A stretch of 64,000 nucleotides of DNA. Source: Pseudomonas mangrovi. GTDB lineage: Bacteria > Pseudomonadota > Gammaproteobacteria > Pseudomonadales > Pseudomonadaceae. Positions 54,898-63,482 of this stretch are shown in pieces (the stretch's first letter is position 1; every line of letters begins with the position of its first letter). Location: positions 248,001 through 312,000 of the forward strand of contig NZ_QASN01000020.1 of NCBI RefSeq assembly GCF_003052585.1, read 5' to 3'. The position numbers and the translations under genes were made by a program. The notes beneath the pieces are model-generated. The model had not been told where the DNA came from, did no database searches, and was given only the letters and a program-made list of their open reading frames with translations.

Positions 54898-55016
54898 AAC
54901 GCACGGCTTGTGGCCGGCGCAGAAATGGCTTTCGCCACAACAGGAGTTGAGAAACAACCCGGCAGTCGTCCGGATCGCGGTCCGGCTACCGTCTCCGTCA
55001 GAACGGAGCGCAAACG

Positions 55017-55093
55017 AAAAAAGCGTCGAGTGATCCTGCCTGAGCAGATTCACGCGACGCCTTTGTCGGGGTTGAGGGGGACCGGCTTTGGTC
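55017..55093 (-). ncRNA. Orphan NasT-type leader RNA without its own gene
   Basis: On the minus strand GACC-AAAGCC-GGTC (55080-55093) and CGAC-AAAGGC-GTCG (55055-55068) are two hexaloops with A1 and G4. The terminator pairs GCGTCGCGTGA with TCACTCGACGC (55023-55060, one mismatch) and ends in six U residues (55017-55022). With the promoter at 55112-55127 it predicts an RNA of about 85 nt. The next gene on the strand is nasA, 790 bp away with its own leader. Confidence 0.75.
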
Positions 55094-55111
55094 GACCCAT
55101 GGCCCAGCCTA

Positions 55112-55127
55112 AGCAAACTACGGGCCA
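55112..55127 (-). promoter_or_regulatory. Sigma-54 promoter of the orphan leader
   Basis: TGGCCCGTAGTTTGCT on the minus strand. It has the invariant GG and GC with 10-bp spacing and TTGCT at -12; only one base in TGGCAC is changed. Start near 55101. Confidence 0.65.
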
Positions 55128-55229
55128 GCAGCTGGAGGGCCCGTAGAATGGCTTTCGCAGGACGAGCAGACGCTCTGCGGCGGGCAAAAAGGGTGCATTT
55201 GCAGCTGGCGGTGGTCGCTGCTGGTGCGC

Positions 55230-55673
55230 TCAGTCCAGCCAGTTGACCTTGCTGAATTTGCTGGCGAAGGTTTCCGGCATCGCCACCACCTTGCTGGTGA
55301 TGTAGTTGAAGAACACGAAACCGGACTTGGCCATGGCGATCAGGCGGCCGTCGGCGGGGCGGGTGATGCGAAAGGTGATATCGCCTCCGTAGCGATTGAA
55401 GTCCATCACGCCGACCTCGAACAGCAGTTGATCGCGCGCGTGGGCTTCGGCTTTGTAGGTGGTGGCGAGGTCGGTGACGATGATGCCGGTGCCGTCGGCC
55501 TGGTTTTCCTGGATGCCGAAGTCGAACAGGAAACGTGCGCGGGCCTCGGAGATCATCGAAATCATCGAGTCGTTGGCCAGGTGGTTGGCCGAGTTGATGT
55601 CGGTGATGCGCACCGTCAGGTGGGTGGAAAAACAGAACTGGTCTTCGGGAAACTGCAACTGCATGCGGGCCAT
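55230..55673 (-). CDS. Acyl-CoA thioesterase (4HBT hotdog)
   Basis: 147 residues from ATG 55673 (MARMQLQFPE). TDINSANHLANDSMISMISE is the active-site helix region with the catalytic Asp/Asn, and ARARFLFDFGI follows. YKAEAHARDQLLFEVGVMDF completes the 4HBT fold. It hydrolyses an acyl-CoA. ATG 55685 is an alternative. It is on the strand of the lyase region but nothing ties it to it. Confidence 0.8.
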   Translation of the reverse strand: MARMQLQFPEDQFCFSTHLTVRITDINSANHLANDSMISMISEARARFLFDFGIQENQADGTGIIVTDLATTYKAEAHARDQLLFEVGVMDFNRYGGDITFRITRPADGRLIAMAKSGFVFFNYITSKVVAMPETFASKFSKVNWLD

Positions 55674-55895
55674 GGCGGGGTGCATCCTCTACTACTGGAT
55701 CGGAGGCGCCGCTGGGCTGCGGCTGGCGCAATTCTACGCCGCCGCAGGCTGACTGGCGCGTCAGGAATGATCCGCCAGTCGCCGGGTTTATCGGCCCGCG
55801 CCGTGCCAGTTCGGGGCACGTCCTGCCCGCGCCATCGGCGCACCCGACGACCCTGCGGTCGACCGCCGCGCAGGACGACCACAGGGCACCCGTGC

Positions 55896-56585
55896 TCAGC
55901 GGTGCGCGCTGTCCAGCCAGTGGAAGGTCACGCGGCCGCCTTCGGTGGAGGGTCCCTTGTTGTCCAGCACATAGAGCCCGGCCTTGAAGTACAGACTCTG
56001 CTTCTTCCAGCGCGGGTCGACTTGCTGGCTGAACTTGCTGCTCTGGCCATTTGCGCTCGACGCGGCCACCTGCAGTTTTCCGCGGCTATCGAGATCGATG
56101 CGATAGCCGAACTGGTCTCCGGGACCTACTCCGTCCAGCAGCAGGTGGCTGTCGCAGGCCTTCTCGCCGGGTCGGCGACGGACCACGGCCTCGACCCGGC
56201 CGATGCCATCGACCTTGCGATAGCGGATCTTCAGCAGCGGGTCGCGCATGCTGCCGGGCTCATCCTTGCTGTGAATCTGGCCGACGATGAGTTTCTCGTT
56301 GCTGGGCAGGCGCTCCACGGTCAGCACCGCGGCCAGGCGGTCGTTGGCGCGGTCGTATTTCCAGAACACCGGTTTGCCGTCGCGGCTGGTTTCACGCAGT
56401 TCGCTGCGCGGGTAGGAGGAGCCGGAGGTGGTGCTGCCGGTCACCGGTGCCCAGAAGGTCAGGCTGCCATCGGCGTTGCGCCGAAAGTAGCTGCTGCGGT
56501 AGCCGTTGTTCAGTTGTTGGGTGGTTATCAGGGGATTTTCCTGGGTAGCTGGAGTAGTCAGGTTCCAGGTGCTGAGGTCGATCAT
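55896..56585 (-). CDS. Polysaccharide lyase family 7 (alginate lyase 2)
   Basis: 229 residues. The three PL7 motifs are RSELRE, QIH and YFKAGLYVLDN. The catalytic histidine is in QIH and the tyrosine in YFKAG. There is no signal peptide, so it is cytoplasmic or exported otherwise. It cleaves alginate by beta-elimination. P. aeruginosa has a PL7 gene next to nasA too. Confidence 0.9.
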   Translation of the reverse strand: MIDLSTWNLTTPATQENPLITTQQLNNGYRSSYFRRNADGSLTFWAPVTGSTTSGSSYPRSELRETSRDGKPVFWKYDRANDRLAAVLTVERLPSNEKLIVGQIHSKDEPGSMRDPLLKIRYRKVDGIGRVEAVVRRRPGEKACDSHLLLDGVGPGDQFGYRIDLDSRGKLQVAASSANGQSSKFSQQVDPRWKKQSLYFKAGLYVLDNKGPSTEGGRVTFHWLDSAHR

Positions 56586-56847
56586 TAGGTCGGGTTCCTG
56601 CGGCCGGATGATTCCGGCCTGGGGGCGCGACTCCTGTCAGTGCTTCGCCATGAACGGACCCCCGGCCGTCCCGCCAGGGGGTGCCGGCCTTTGGTAGCCA
56701 AGCGGCGCGCTTGTTCCCCGCCGTTTATCGAGCGCAACGGCAAACGCCGCGATGGTCGGGGTGGCCATCACGGTGCAGGTCACGGAGTGCCTGGGTTTTC
56801 CGGCTAGGTGGCGTCTGCCTGACTGAGCTCAGGCAGACGACCGACGG

Positions 56848-57327
56848 TCAGGCAGCGTCGCGTGTTTGCGCCATCAATTCCTTCTTGCGCTGCGCCATCG
56901 CCTCACCGAGGGTCTTCAGCACGCCCTCACCGAGCAGCTTGCGTGCTTCGGGAAACATGCTTTTTTCTTCCTCTTCGGCGTGGTGTTCCACCAGTTCCTT
57001 GAGAACCTTGGCACGGCCGGCGAAAGCGGTGCTGGAGGGATCGGTCTTGAGCAGGTCCGGCAGCACCAGGGCCTCGACGGCGCGATGCTCCTCGGTGGCC
57101 TCGTGGAACATCTTCTCGTCCTCGCGCTTGCCCGCCTCATGGCCTGCCTGGCGAAACGCCGGATAGAAGATTTCTTCCTCGATCTGGGTGTGGATCTGCA
57201 GTTCCTTTTCGATCTTCGCCAGCAGTTCGGTACGGGTCTTCTCGGCGCGGTCGGTGGTGTCCGCGAGCTTTTCGAGCATTCCCAGGACCTTCTGGTGATC
57301 GTCTTTCAACAGTTCAATGGCATTCAT
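56848..57327 (-). CDS. Hemerythrin HHE domain protein
   Basis: 159 residues. Histidines and glutamates of the two-iron helices are in LLKDDHQKVLGMLEKL, IHTQIEEEIFYPAF, ATEEHRAVEAL and VEHHAEEEEKSMFPEAR. It binds O2 or NO through a di-iron site. No signal peptide. It separates the PL7 gene from the CSLREA genes. Confidence 0.88.
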   Translation of the reverse strand: MNAIELLKDDHQKVLGMLEKLADTTDRAEKTRTELLAKIEKELQIHTQIEEEIFYPAFRQAGHEAGKREDEKMFHEATEEHRAVEALVLPDLLKTDPSSTAFAGRAKVLKELVEHHAEEEEKSMFPEARKLLGEGVLKTLGEAMAQRKKELMAQTRDAA

Positions 57328-57433
57328 GGCATTTCCTCGTCAGACGTGGAGCTCGTGCTTGGCTCCTTGCGTACTGAACTGACCGGTGCCCGGTTACCAG
57401 CGTTCTCCCTGGCGGGACGGGCGGTAGCGCCGC

Positions 57434-58792
57434 TCAGCGGGCGCTGCGCTCGTGGGCACCGAGGTCGCAGCGGGCGATGCCGTCGCCATCGCCGTCCTGG
57501 GGGCGGGCGGCGCCTCGCTGGTCCTGGCTGGCGCAGCCGCCGACGCCGGCATCGACCGCCGGGCTGCCGGGCAGGGGCTCGTAACTGGGTGCGATCGAGC
57601 CATGGAAGGCCACCTGATCCAGCACCTCGGTGAAGATCGTTTCGTTGGCGACCGGCGGCAGGTCGGCCAGGCAATTGCCGATGCCTTCGCTGAGCAGCAG
57701 GCCGCGGGCCTCGAAGCGTGCGCCTGGACCCTGGCTGCGACAGCCCTGGTAGCGCTGCGTTTCGGGGTTGTAGCCGCTGAACACCAGGCTGTTGCGCACC
57801 TGCATCAGGCCGCGGTTGTCCAGCGCATAGCCGCCCTGGCTCCAGGCAACGGTGACGTGGACGAGCCGCATGAAGGGCGTGCTGTCCGGGTAGAGACCCA
57901 GTGTGCCGTTGCCAATGATGGAGGAGTCGAGCGAGGCGCCGGTGCGACCGGTCCGCACGGTGCAGTTGCTCATCTGCACGACACCGTGATGCTCATTGTT
58001 CAGCGCGCCGCCTATGCCGCGCTCGGTGTAGCCGCCGAGCGTGCAGCGGGCCAGGCTGGCCAGGCCCAGGTTGTAGATGTCTGCACCGGCGGAGTTGCGA
58101 CCTTCGCCGTCTCTGCCGTGTGCGGCGTGATTGGACGCCGCGGCGCTGTCGCGCAAGACCAGCACGCCGCTGTTGTGGATGGCACCGCCCAGCGCCCAAC
58201 TGCTGCCTGCCGTGCGTACCGCGTTTTCGCTGAACAGCGAGTGCCTGACCAGGAGCGCGCCCTGGTTGGCCACCGCGCCACCACGGGCGTGCGCAGTGGC
58301 GCCTTCGACCCTGTTCAGGAGAAAGGTCACCTGCTCGACCTGCAGCCGTCCGCGGTTGCGGATCGCGCCGCCCTGGCGCGGGTGCAGACCGTTCTCCAGG
58401 CGCAGTTTTTCCAGGCGCAAGCGAGCGCCGGGGTGCACGTCGAAGAGCCGATCCAGCGCGCCGCCGTCGATCCTGCTGGCTTCCAGGGTGATTTCCGGAT
58501 AGTCGGCCGCGCCAACGATGGTCAATTGGCCGAAGAGGTCCAGATCGCCATGGCGGACGTCTTCATCCTCGAGCCCCTGCGCCGGTTGCTCGAGCAGGTA
58601 ATGCCCGGCAGCGAGCCTGATGCGATGGCTGCCCGGCGTGGCATTGGCCAGGGCCACGGCTTCGCGTAAGGAGCAATCGCTGTCGCACACGCCGTCGAAA
58701 CGATCGTCGGTTCTGCTCACGTTGATCTCCAGGGCATGCGCGGCGGGCGTCAGGCAGAGGGCGCAGAGAAGCAGTTCGCGGACGGTGTTCAT
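57434..58792 (-). CDS. Secreted CSLREA beta-helix protein, paralogue 1
   Basis: 452 residues, with GGAGG 8 nt before ATG 58792. A signal peptide ends near TPAAHA, followed by ITVSRTDD-like start (EINVSRTDDRFDGVCDSDCS) and the CSLREAVALAN motif. Right-handed beta-helix coils follow (GGAIRNRG, GGAVANQG, GGAIHNSG, GGALNNEH). The end has SPAVDAGVGGC, DQRGAARPQDGDGDGIA and ARCDLGAHE. The DGDGDG stretch could bind calcium. The protein lacks the polysaccharide-lyase catalytic signature; function unknown. Confidence 0.85.
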   Translation of the reverse strand: MNTVRELLLCALCLTPAAHALEINVSRTDDRFDGVCDSDCSLREAVALANATPGSHRIRLAAGHYLLEQPAQGLEDEDVRHGDLDLFGQLTIVGAADYPEITLEASRIDGGALDRLFDVHPGARLRLEKLRLENGLHPRQGGAIRNRGRLQVEQVTFLLNRVEGATAHARGGAVANQGALLVRHSLFSENAVRTAGSSWALGGAIHNSGVLVLRDSAAASNHAAHGRDGEGRNSAGADIYNLGLASLARCTLGGYTERGIGGALNNEHHGVVQMSNCTVRTGRTGASLDSSIIGNGTLGLYPDSTPFMRLVHVTVAWSQGGYALDNRGLMQVRNSLVFSGYNPETQRYQGCRSQGPGARFEARGLLLSEGIGNCLADLPPVANETIFTEVLDQVAFHGSIAPSYEPLPGSPAVDAGVGGCASQDQRGAARPQDGDGDGIARCDLGAHERSAR

Positions 58793-58959
58793 CGGTATGC
58801 CTCCGTTGGGTCGAGGTGCGCTGATGTGACAGCGTTGCAGATACCCGGGGCGCGCTCGGTGGCACGCCGCTTGTCTGCGGAAGGGCAGGGGCAGCCTGTC
58901 TGCCCCGCTGAGGGTGTGCCGCTAACGGCTCTGCCTTGCCGCCGCGGCGAGCGGGTGGT

Positions 58960-60348
58960 TCAGGGCTTCATCCGCTCATAGGCGCCCAGGTCGCACTTGG
59001 CTACGCCATCGCCGTTCCCATCGCGCGGGCGGCTGAAGCCGCGCTGGTCATGGCTGGCGCAGCTGCCGACACCGGCATCCACCGCCGGGCTGCCGCGGCG
59101 CAGGGCGTGGCTGGGGATGGCCGAGTTGTTGTCCGCCAGCGGGTAGAGGACCTGGCTGAAGATCTGCGCATCGCTGACCGGAGGCAGATCGCCGACGCAG
59201 TTGCCGTCTCCTTCGCTGAGCATCAGGCCACGGGCGTTGAAAGTGGCGTTGGCGCCTCTGTTGATGCAGCCCTGAAGTTGGTCCCACTCGCCATTCAGCC
59301 CGCTGAAGATCAGGCTGTTGCGCACGTTCAGCGCGCCGTGGTTTTCCACGGCGTAGGTGCCGCTGTTGGCGGCGATGGTGACGTGGATGAGCTGCATTTG
59401 CGGAGCGCGCACTGGCGTAGGGTAATTGCGGTTGTAGGGGTAGCCGCTGCCATTGTTGATCGCGCCGGCATCGTACAGGCCATAGGTATCGTTGCCGGTG
59501 ACGGTGCTGTTGCTCAGTTTGAGTATCCCGCCGTCCTCGTTGCTGATGGCACTTCCAGTGCCATCGCTGGCGGAGTTGCCGTCGAAAAGACTGCGGGCGA
59601 TGTCGGCGCGGCCCAGGTTGAAGAGCGCACCGCCACTGCTGATGACATCGTCGGTGGAGACCGAGTTGTCGCTGAAGCGGCTGTCGCGAATCATCAATTG
59701 CCCTTCGTTGAACACTGCGCCGCCGAGTGCCCAGGAGGTATCGCCGGTACCTACCGAGTTGTTCAGCAGGTTGGCGTGCAGAATCACCAGCGATCCGTAG
59801 TTGGCGATTGCGCCGCCGCGCGCCTGGTTGAACGCGTTGGTCGCGCGATTGCGCAGTAGATCGACCTTGCCGAGCGACAGGGTGCCGTGGTTGCGGATGG
59901 CGCCGCCGTCGTAGCTGTGGCGTCCATTGCGCAGTTGCAGGCGCTCCAGGGTCAGCGAGGCGCCATCGAAGACCTCGAAGATGCGGTCTATTCCTCCCCC
60001 ATCGATGATCGTCTGGTCAGGGCCCGCGCCGACGATGCGCAGGCTGTTGTACACGTCGAGGTCGCCGTCGAGGTTGAAGTCATCGTCGAGTACCGTGGTG
60101 GTCCAGCCATCATCTTCCGTCATGGGCGCAAGGCTCAGCTGGAAGACTCCGGCAGGCAGGCGGATGAGATGCGAACCCGCGGTGCTGCTCGCCAGGGCGA
60201 CGGCTTCGCGCAAGGAGCAGTCGCTGTCGCAGCTGGCGTCGTAGCTGTCTTCGTTTTTGCTGACGATGATCTCCAGTGCCTGGGCGGCGAGGGGAGCGCA
60301 GAGCAGAGCGCCGAGTAGCAATGGTTTGCTGATGTGAGATGCACGCAT
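58960..60348 (-). CDS. Secreted CSLREA beta-helix protein, paralogue 2
   Basis: 462 residues from ATG 60348 with AAGGAG 6 nt before it. Signal peptide MRASHISKPLLLGALLCAPL then AAQA. CDSDCSLREAVALAS, the GGAIRNHG/GGAIANYG/GGAVFNEG/GGALFNLG coils and the SPAVDAGVGSC...DQRGFSRPRDGNGDGVAKCDLGAYE end repeat the layout of paralogue 1. It has an added loop near TTTVLDDDFNLDGDLDVYN. Confidence 0.86.
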   Translation of the reverse strand: MRASHISKPLLLGALLCAPLAAQALEIIVSKNEDSYDASCDSDCSLREAVALASSTAGSHLIRLPAGVFQLSLAPMTEDDGWTTTVLDDDFNLDGDLDVYNSLRIVGAGPDQTIIDGGGIDRIFEVFDGASLTLERLQLRNGRHSYDGGAIRNHGTLSLGKVDLLRNRATNAFNQARGGAIANYGSLVILHANLLNNSVGTGDTSWALGGAVFNEGQLMIRDSRFSDNSVSTDDVISSGGALFNLGRADIARSLFDGNSASDGTGSAISNEDGGILKLSNSTVTGNDTYGLYDAGAINNGSGYPYNRNYPTPVRAPQMQLIHVTIAANSGTYAVENHGALNVRNSLIFSGLNGEWDQLQGCINRGANATFNARGLMLSEGDGNCVGDLPPVSDAQIFSQVLYPLADNNSAIPSHALRRGSPAVDAGVGSCASHDQRGFSRPRDGNGDGVAKCDLGAYERMKP

Positions 60349-60415
60349 GGGAAGCTCCTTGAGTTGCGACCTGGTCGTTTTCCTGGGGTGTGTACAGGCA
60401 GCCATGGCTGCGGTG

Positions 60416-61744
60416 TCAGAGCTCGTAGGCGCCCAGATCGCAACGCGCGACGCCATCGCCGTCGCCATCGCGTGGGCGCGCCACGCCGCGCTGGTCATGG
60501 CTGGCACAAGCGGATGTACCCGCGTCCACTGCCGCGCTGCCGGGACGCAGAAGATGGGCCGGCAGGCCAGTGGCGTTGGTATCGATCGGGTAGAGCACCT
60601 CACTGAATACGCTGGCGCTATCGACCATGAAGTCGGCCTGGCAACCATAGGGGGAGAGGTCGCTGAGCAGCAGGCCCTGGGATTCGAACTGGGCATAGAT
60701 GCCTGAACTGCTGCAGTTCGAGCCCTGGTTGCCTACGATCACGCTGTTGCGCACCCGCGCGTGACCGGTGTTGTGCAGGCCACGGCCGTGGTTGGCAACG
60801 ATGCTCAGGTGCACCAGATAGGCCTTCGGGCTGGAGGGTTCTGCGGAGTAATCGACGCCGTTGGCGAGGGCGCCGCCATACAGGGTGATGTTGCTGCTCA
60901 GGGTGCTGTTGCTCATGCCCAGTACGCCGTTGTCGGCGTTGGACACCGCGCCGCCGTTGCCGGTACTGCCGTTGCCAATGAACGCACTGCGGGCAACGTC
61001 GGCGAAGCCGCTGTTGTACAGCGCGCCTCCCCCGGATTCGTAGTCGGCCGCGGCGCGGCTGCCGCGGAATACGCTGTCGCGCACCAGCAGGTCGCGAGCG
61101 TTGTAGATGGCTCCGCCATGGGCCACCGCCGTGTAGTTCATGCCGCCCCTGCCTTCGAGGTGATTGCGGATGAATTCGCTCTGCAGCACCCGCAGGCTCT
61201 GGTAGTTGGCGATGGCGCCGCCTCGCCCGAACGGCTGGGCGAAGCTGACTCTGTTGTTGATCAGGCGCACCCGTTTCAATTCGGCCACTCCGTAGTTGCG
61301 CAACACGCCACCTTCGCTGGAGTGAAAGCCGTTGCGCAGGCTCAGATCCTGAATGAGCAGGCTGGCGCCTGCGACGACATCGAAATGACGGTCCAGCTGC
61401 CCGGCGTCGATGACGGTGCGGGTCATGCCGGCGCCGAGCAGGGTTATCGCCGCGTAGCGAACGTCCAGGTCGCCATTGTGGTTTTCATGCTCTTCCAGCG
61501 GATTGCCCGCGGTGTCCTGGGGCGGTGCGAGGCTCAGCTGATAGACCCCGGCTCCCAGGCGGATGCGCTGGCTGCCCTGGCGCTGGGAGGCGAGTGTGAT
61601 GGCCTCGCGCAGCGAGCAGTCGCTGTCGCAGACGCCATCGAAGCTGTCACTGGTCTTGCTGACGATGATGTCCGGATGCTGGGCCTGGGCGCCGATGGCC
61701 AGCAACAGGAGCCCGCAACCGACGAGAAATCGGGAGCTGTGCAT
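60416..61744 (-). CDS. Secreted CSLREA beta-helix protein, paralogue 3
   Basis: 442 residues from ATG 61744 with AAGGAGAAGG before it. Signal peptide MHSSRFLVGCGLLLLAIGAQ then AQ. CDSDCSLREAITLAS; coils GGVLRNYG, GGAIANYQ, GGAIYNAR, GGALYNSG, GGAVSNAD; end SAAVDAGTSAC, DQRGVARPRDGDGDGVARCD, LGAYE. Its mature start (DIIVSKTSDSFDGVCDSDCS) is the closest to paralogue 1 and 2. Confidence 0.86.
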   Translation of the reverse strand: MHSSRFLVGCGLLLLAIGAQAQHPDIIVSKTSDSFDGVCDSDCSLREAITLASQRQGSQRIRLGAGVYQLSLAPPQDTAGNPLEEHENHNGDLDVRYAAITLLGAGMTRTVIDAGQLDRHFDVVAGASLLIQDLSLRNGFHSSEGGVLRNYGVAELKRVRLINNRVSFAQPFGRGGAIANYQSLRVLQSEFIRNHLEGRGGMNYTAVAHGGAIYNARDLLVRDSVFRGSRAAADYESGGGALYNSGFADVARSAFIGNGSTGNGGAVSNADNGVLGMSNSTLSSNITLYGGALANGVDYSAEPSSPKAYLVHLSIVANHGRGLHNTGHARVRNSVIVGNQGSNCSSSGIYAQFESQGLLLSDLSPYGCQADFMVDSASVFSEVLYPIDTNATGLPAHLLRPGSAAVDAGTSACASHDQRGVARPRDGDGDGVARCDLGAYEL

Positions 61745-61949
61745 GTCCTTCTCCTTGGTGGTGGAAGGCGGACAAGGCATGGCTTCCGCTGCAATGCATG
61801 GGGGTGTGGCGTCGTGCAGTGTAGGTAGCGCAGGAGAGGATTCAGCTACCGTTCGGCGCCTTGCACGTTCGTGCTGACGCTGCGCACCGAACGCTGTCTG
61901 CCAGGCGTTCTGTTGGCTGCGCAGAACCAGGGAGTTCTGAAGGATGAAA

Positions 61950-61977
61950 GGCGGCGCGCCGTCGTGATCGCGCCGCC
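61950..61977 (-). terminator. Possible terminator after paralogue 4
   Basis: GGCGGCGCG-10 nt-CGCGCCGCC, a perfect 9-bp stem followed on the minus strand by CTTTCATCC. It lies just past the stop at 61984. Confidence 0.55.
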
Positions 61978-61983
61978 CGAGAG

Positions 61984-63318
61984 TCAGATTCCCGGCAACT
62001 CGAAGGCGCCCAGATCGCAGCGCGCCTGGCCATCGCCATTGGCATCCTGCGGGCGCAGTGTGCCCACCTGATCGTGTCCGGCGCAGCTACCCACGCCGGC
62101 CCCCAGTGCGGGGCCTTCGACCTGAGGAAGGAACCCGGTACGCACGCCGTTGCCGTCATGGGAAGGCTGCAGCACCCGGGTGAACAGCTCGCCGTCGGCG
62201 ACGCGCAGATCGGCCGGACACAGACTTTCAGCGCCGAGCAGCAGCCCGCGGGCCTTGAAGGTCGGTTCGCCCAGGTTGTCACGGCAGTTGCTGACCTGGC
62301 CGTCTGCACTGCGGTTGCCGAGGATGATGCTGTTGCGCGCGTCGACGTCGCCATGGTTGTCCAGGCCGTAGCCGAGGTTGTCCGCCAGGGTGACGTGGAC
62401 CAGTCGCAGCGACGGTCGGCCGGAGCCCTGCAGGCCGTTGCTGATTACCGCGCCCGGACGCGCAGTGCCCGTACCGTTGCGGAACAGGCTGCTGTTGGAC
62501 AGCTTGAGGATGCCCAGCTGGCGGTTGCTGATGGCGCTGCCTTCGCCGTCGCTGTGATTGTCGAGCATGGCACTGCGGGCGATGTCGGCATGGCCGAAGG
62601 TGTAGACCGCGGCGCCACTTGCCCGCGTTTGCGAACCGCCAAGCGTGCGGTTGTTCTGGAAGCGGGAATCGCGCACCTGCAGCACCAGGGCATTGAAGAT
62701 CGCGCCGCCGCGCGAGTAGCTGCCGTTGGCCGATTCGCTCTGGTTGTTGATCAACTGGCTGCTGAACACATCCAGCACGCCGTAGTTGGCGATCGCGCCG
62801 CCCTGGGTCGGCGAGGTCTGGCTGACCACGCGGTTGTCGCGCAGGTGCACCGAGCGCAAGGCCAGGAACCCGCTGTTGCGGATGGCGCCACCGTCGACCG
62901 GGTGCATGCCGTTGCGCAGCCCGAGGTTGCGCAGGTCGAGCTGGGCATAGTCGAGGACATCGAAGATGCGATCCTGGCCCTGCGCGTCGATGATCGTCCG
63001 ATCCGGCCCGGCGCCGCGGATGACCAGCGAGCCGATGATGTCCAGATCACCGTTGTGCCCTTCGTCTTCGTCCTGGATGAGGCCTTTTTTCATCGGCGGC
63101 GGCAGCGACAGGCGATAGGTGCCGATGTCGAGGATGATCCGGTAGTCTCCGGGGTTGGTGTTGACGACATGGATGGCTTCGCGCAGCGAACAATGGGCGT
63201 CGCAGGCGCCATCGAAGCTGTCTTCGGTGGTGGTGACACGGACCTGCGTGACGGCATTTGCCGCACCGGCGAATCCGAGCAATGAAATCAGGGCGAGGGT
63301 GAAACGGCTTATCGGCAT
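61984..63318 (-). CDS. Secreted CSLREA beta-helix protein, paralogue 4
   Basis: 444 residues from ATG 63318 with GGAG 8 nt before. Signal peptide MPISRFTLALISLLGFAGAA then NA. It is the most divergent copy: CDAHCSLREAIHVVN, coils GGAIRNSG, GGAIANYG, GGAIFNAL, and an end where SPAVDAG has become PALGAGVGSCAG and DQVGTLRPQDANGDGQARCD. No catalytic site is visible in any copy. Confidence 0.85.
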   Translation of the reverse strand: MPISRFTLALISLLGFAGAANAVTQVRVTTTEDSFDGACDAHCSLREAIHVVNTNPGDYRIILDIGTYRLSLPPPMKKGLIQDEDEGHNGDLDIIGSLVIRGAGPDRTIIDAQGQDRIFDVLDYAQLDLRNLGLRNGMHPVDGGAIRNSGFLALRSVHLRDNRVVSQTSPTQGGAIANYGVLDVFSSQLINNQSESANGSYSRGGAIFNALVLQVRDSRFQNNRTLGGSQTRASGAAVYTFGHADIARSAMLDNHSDGEGSAISNRQLGILKLSNSSLFRNGTGTARPGAVISNGLQGSGRPSLRLVHVTLADNLGYGLDNHGDVDARNSIILGNRSADGQVSNCRDNLGEPTFKARGLLLGAESLCPADLRVADGELFTRVLQPSHDGNGVRTGFLPQVEGPALGAGVGSCAGHDQVGTLRPQDANGDGQARCDLGAFELPGI

Positions 63319-63449
63319 GTCCGGCTCCACTGAGTGGGTTCTATTGGATAGGTGAGGTCGGCGGACTGCGTTGGATCGCCGCGCCGGGAGATGGACCCGG
63401 CCGTCTTCAGGAAATTCGTCGCCGTCGGGCGGGCTGATCGACGGCTGAA

Positions 63450-63476
63450 AGAAGAGGGCCGCGTTGCGCGGCCCCT
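63450..63476 (-). terminator. Possible terminator of the second PL7 gene
   Basis: GGGCCGCG-TTG-CGCGGCCC with CTCTTCTTTC on the minus strand, just past the stop at 63483. Confidence 0.6.
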
Positions 63477-63482
63477 TGCCCG

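Noticed and set aside
54579..55013. 144-codon minus-strand frame after the orphan leader
   Set aside because: TTG start, no ribosome binding site, reads through the dispersed repeat, no family character. It is not a convincing target gene of the leader.
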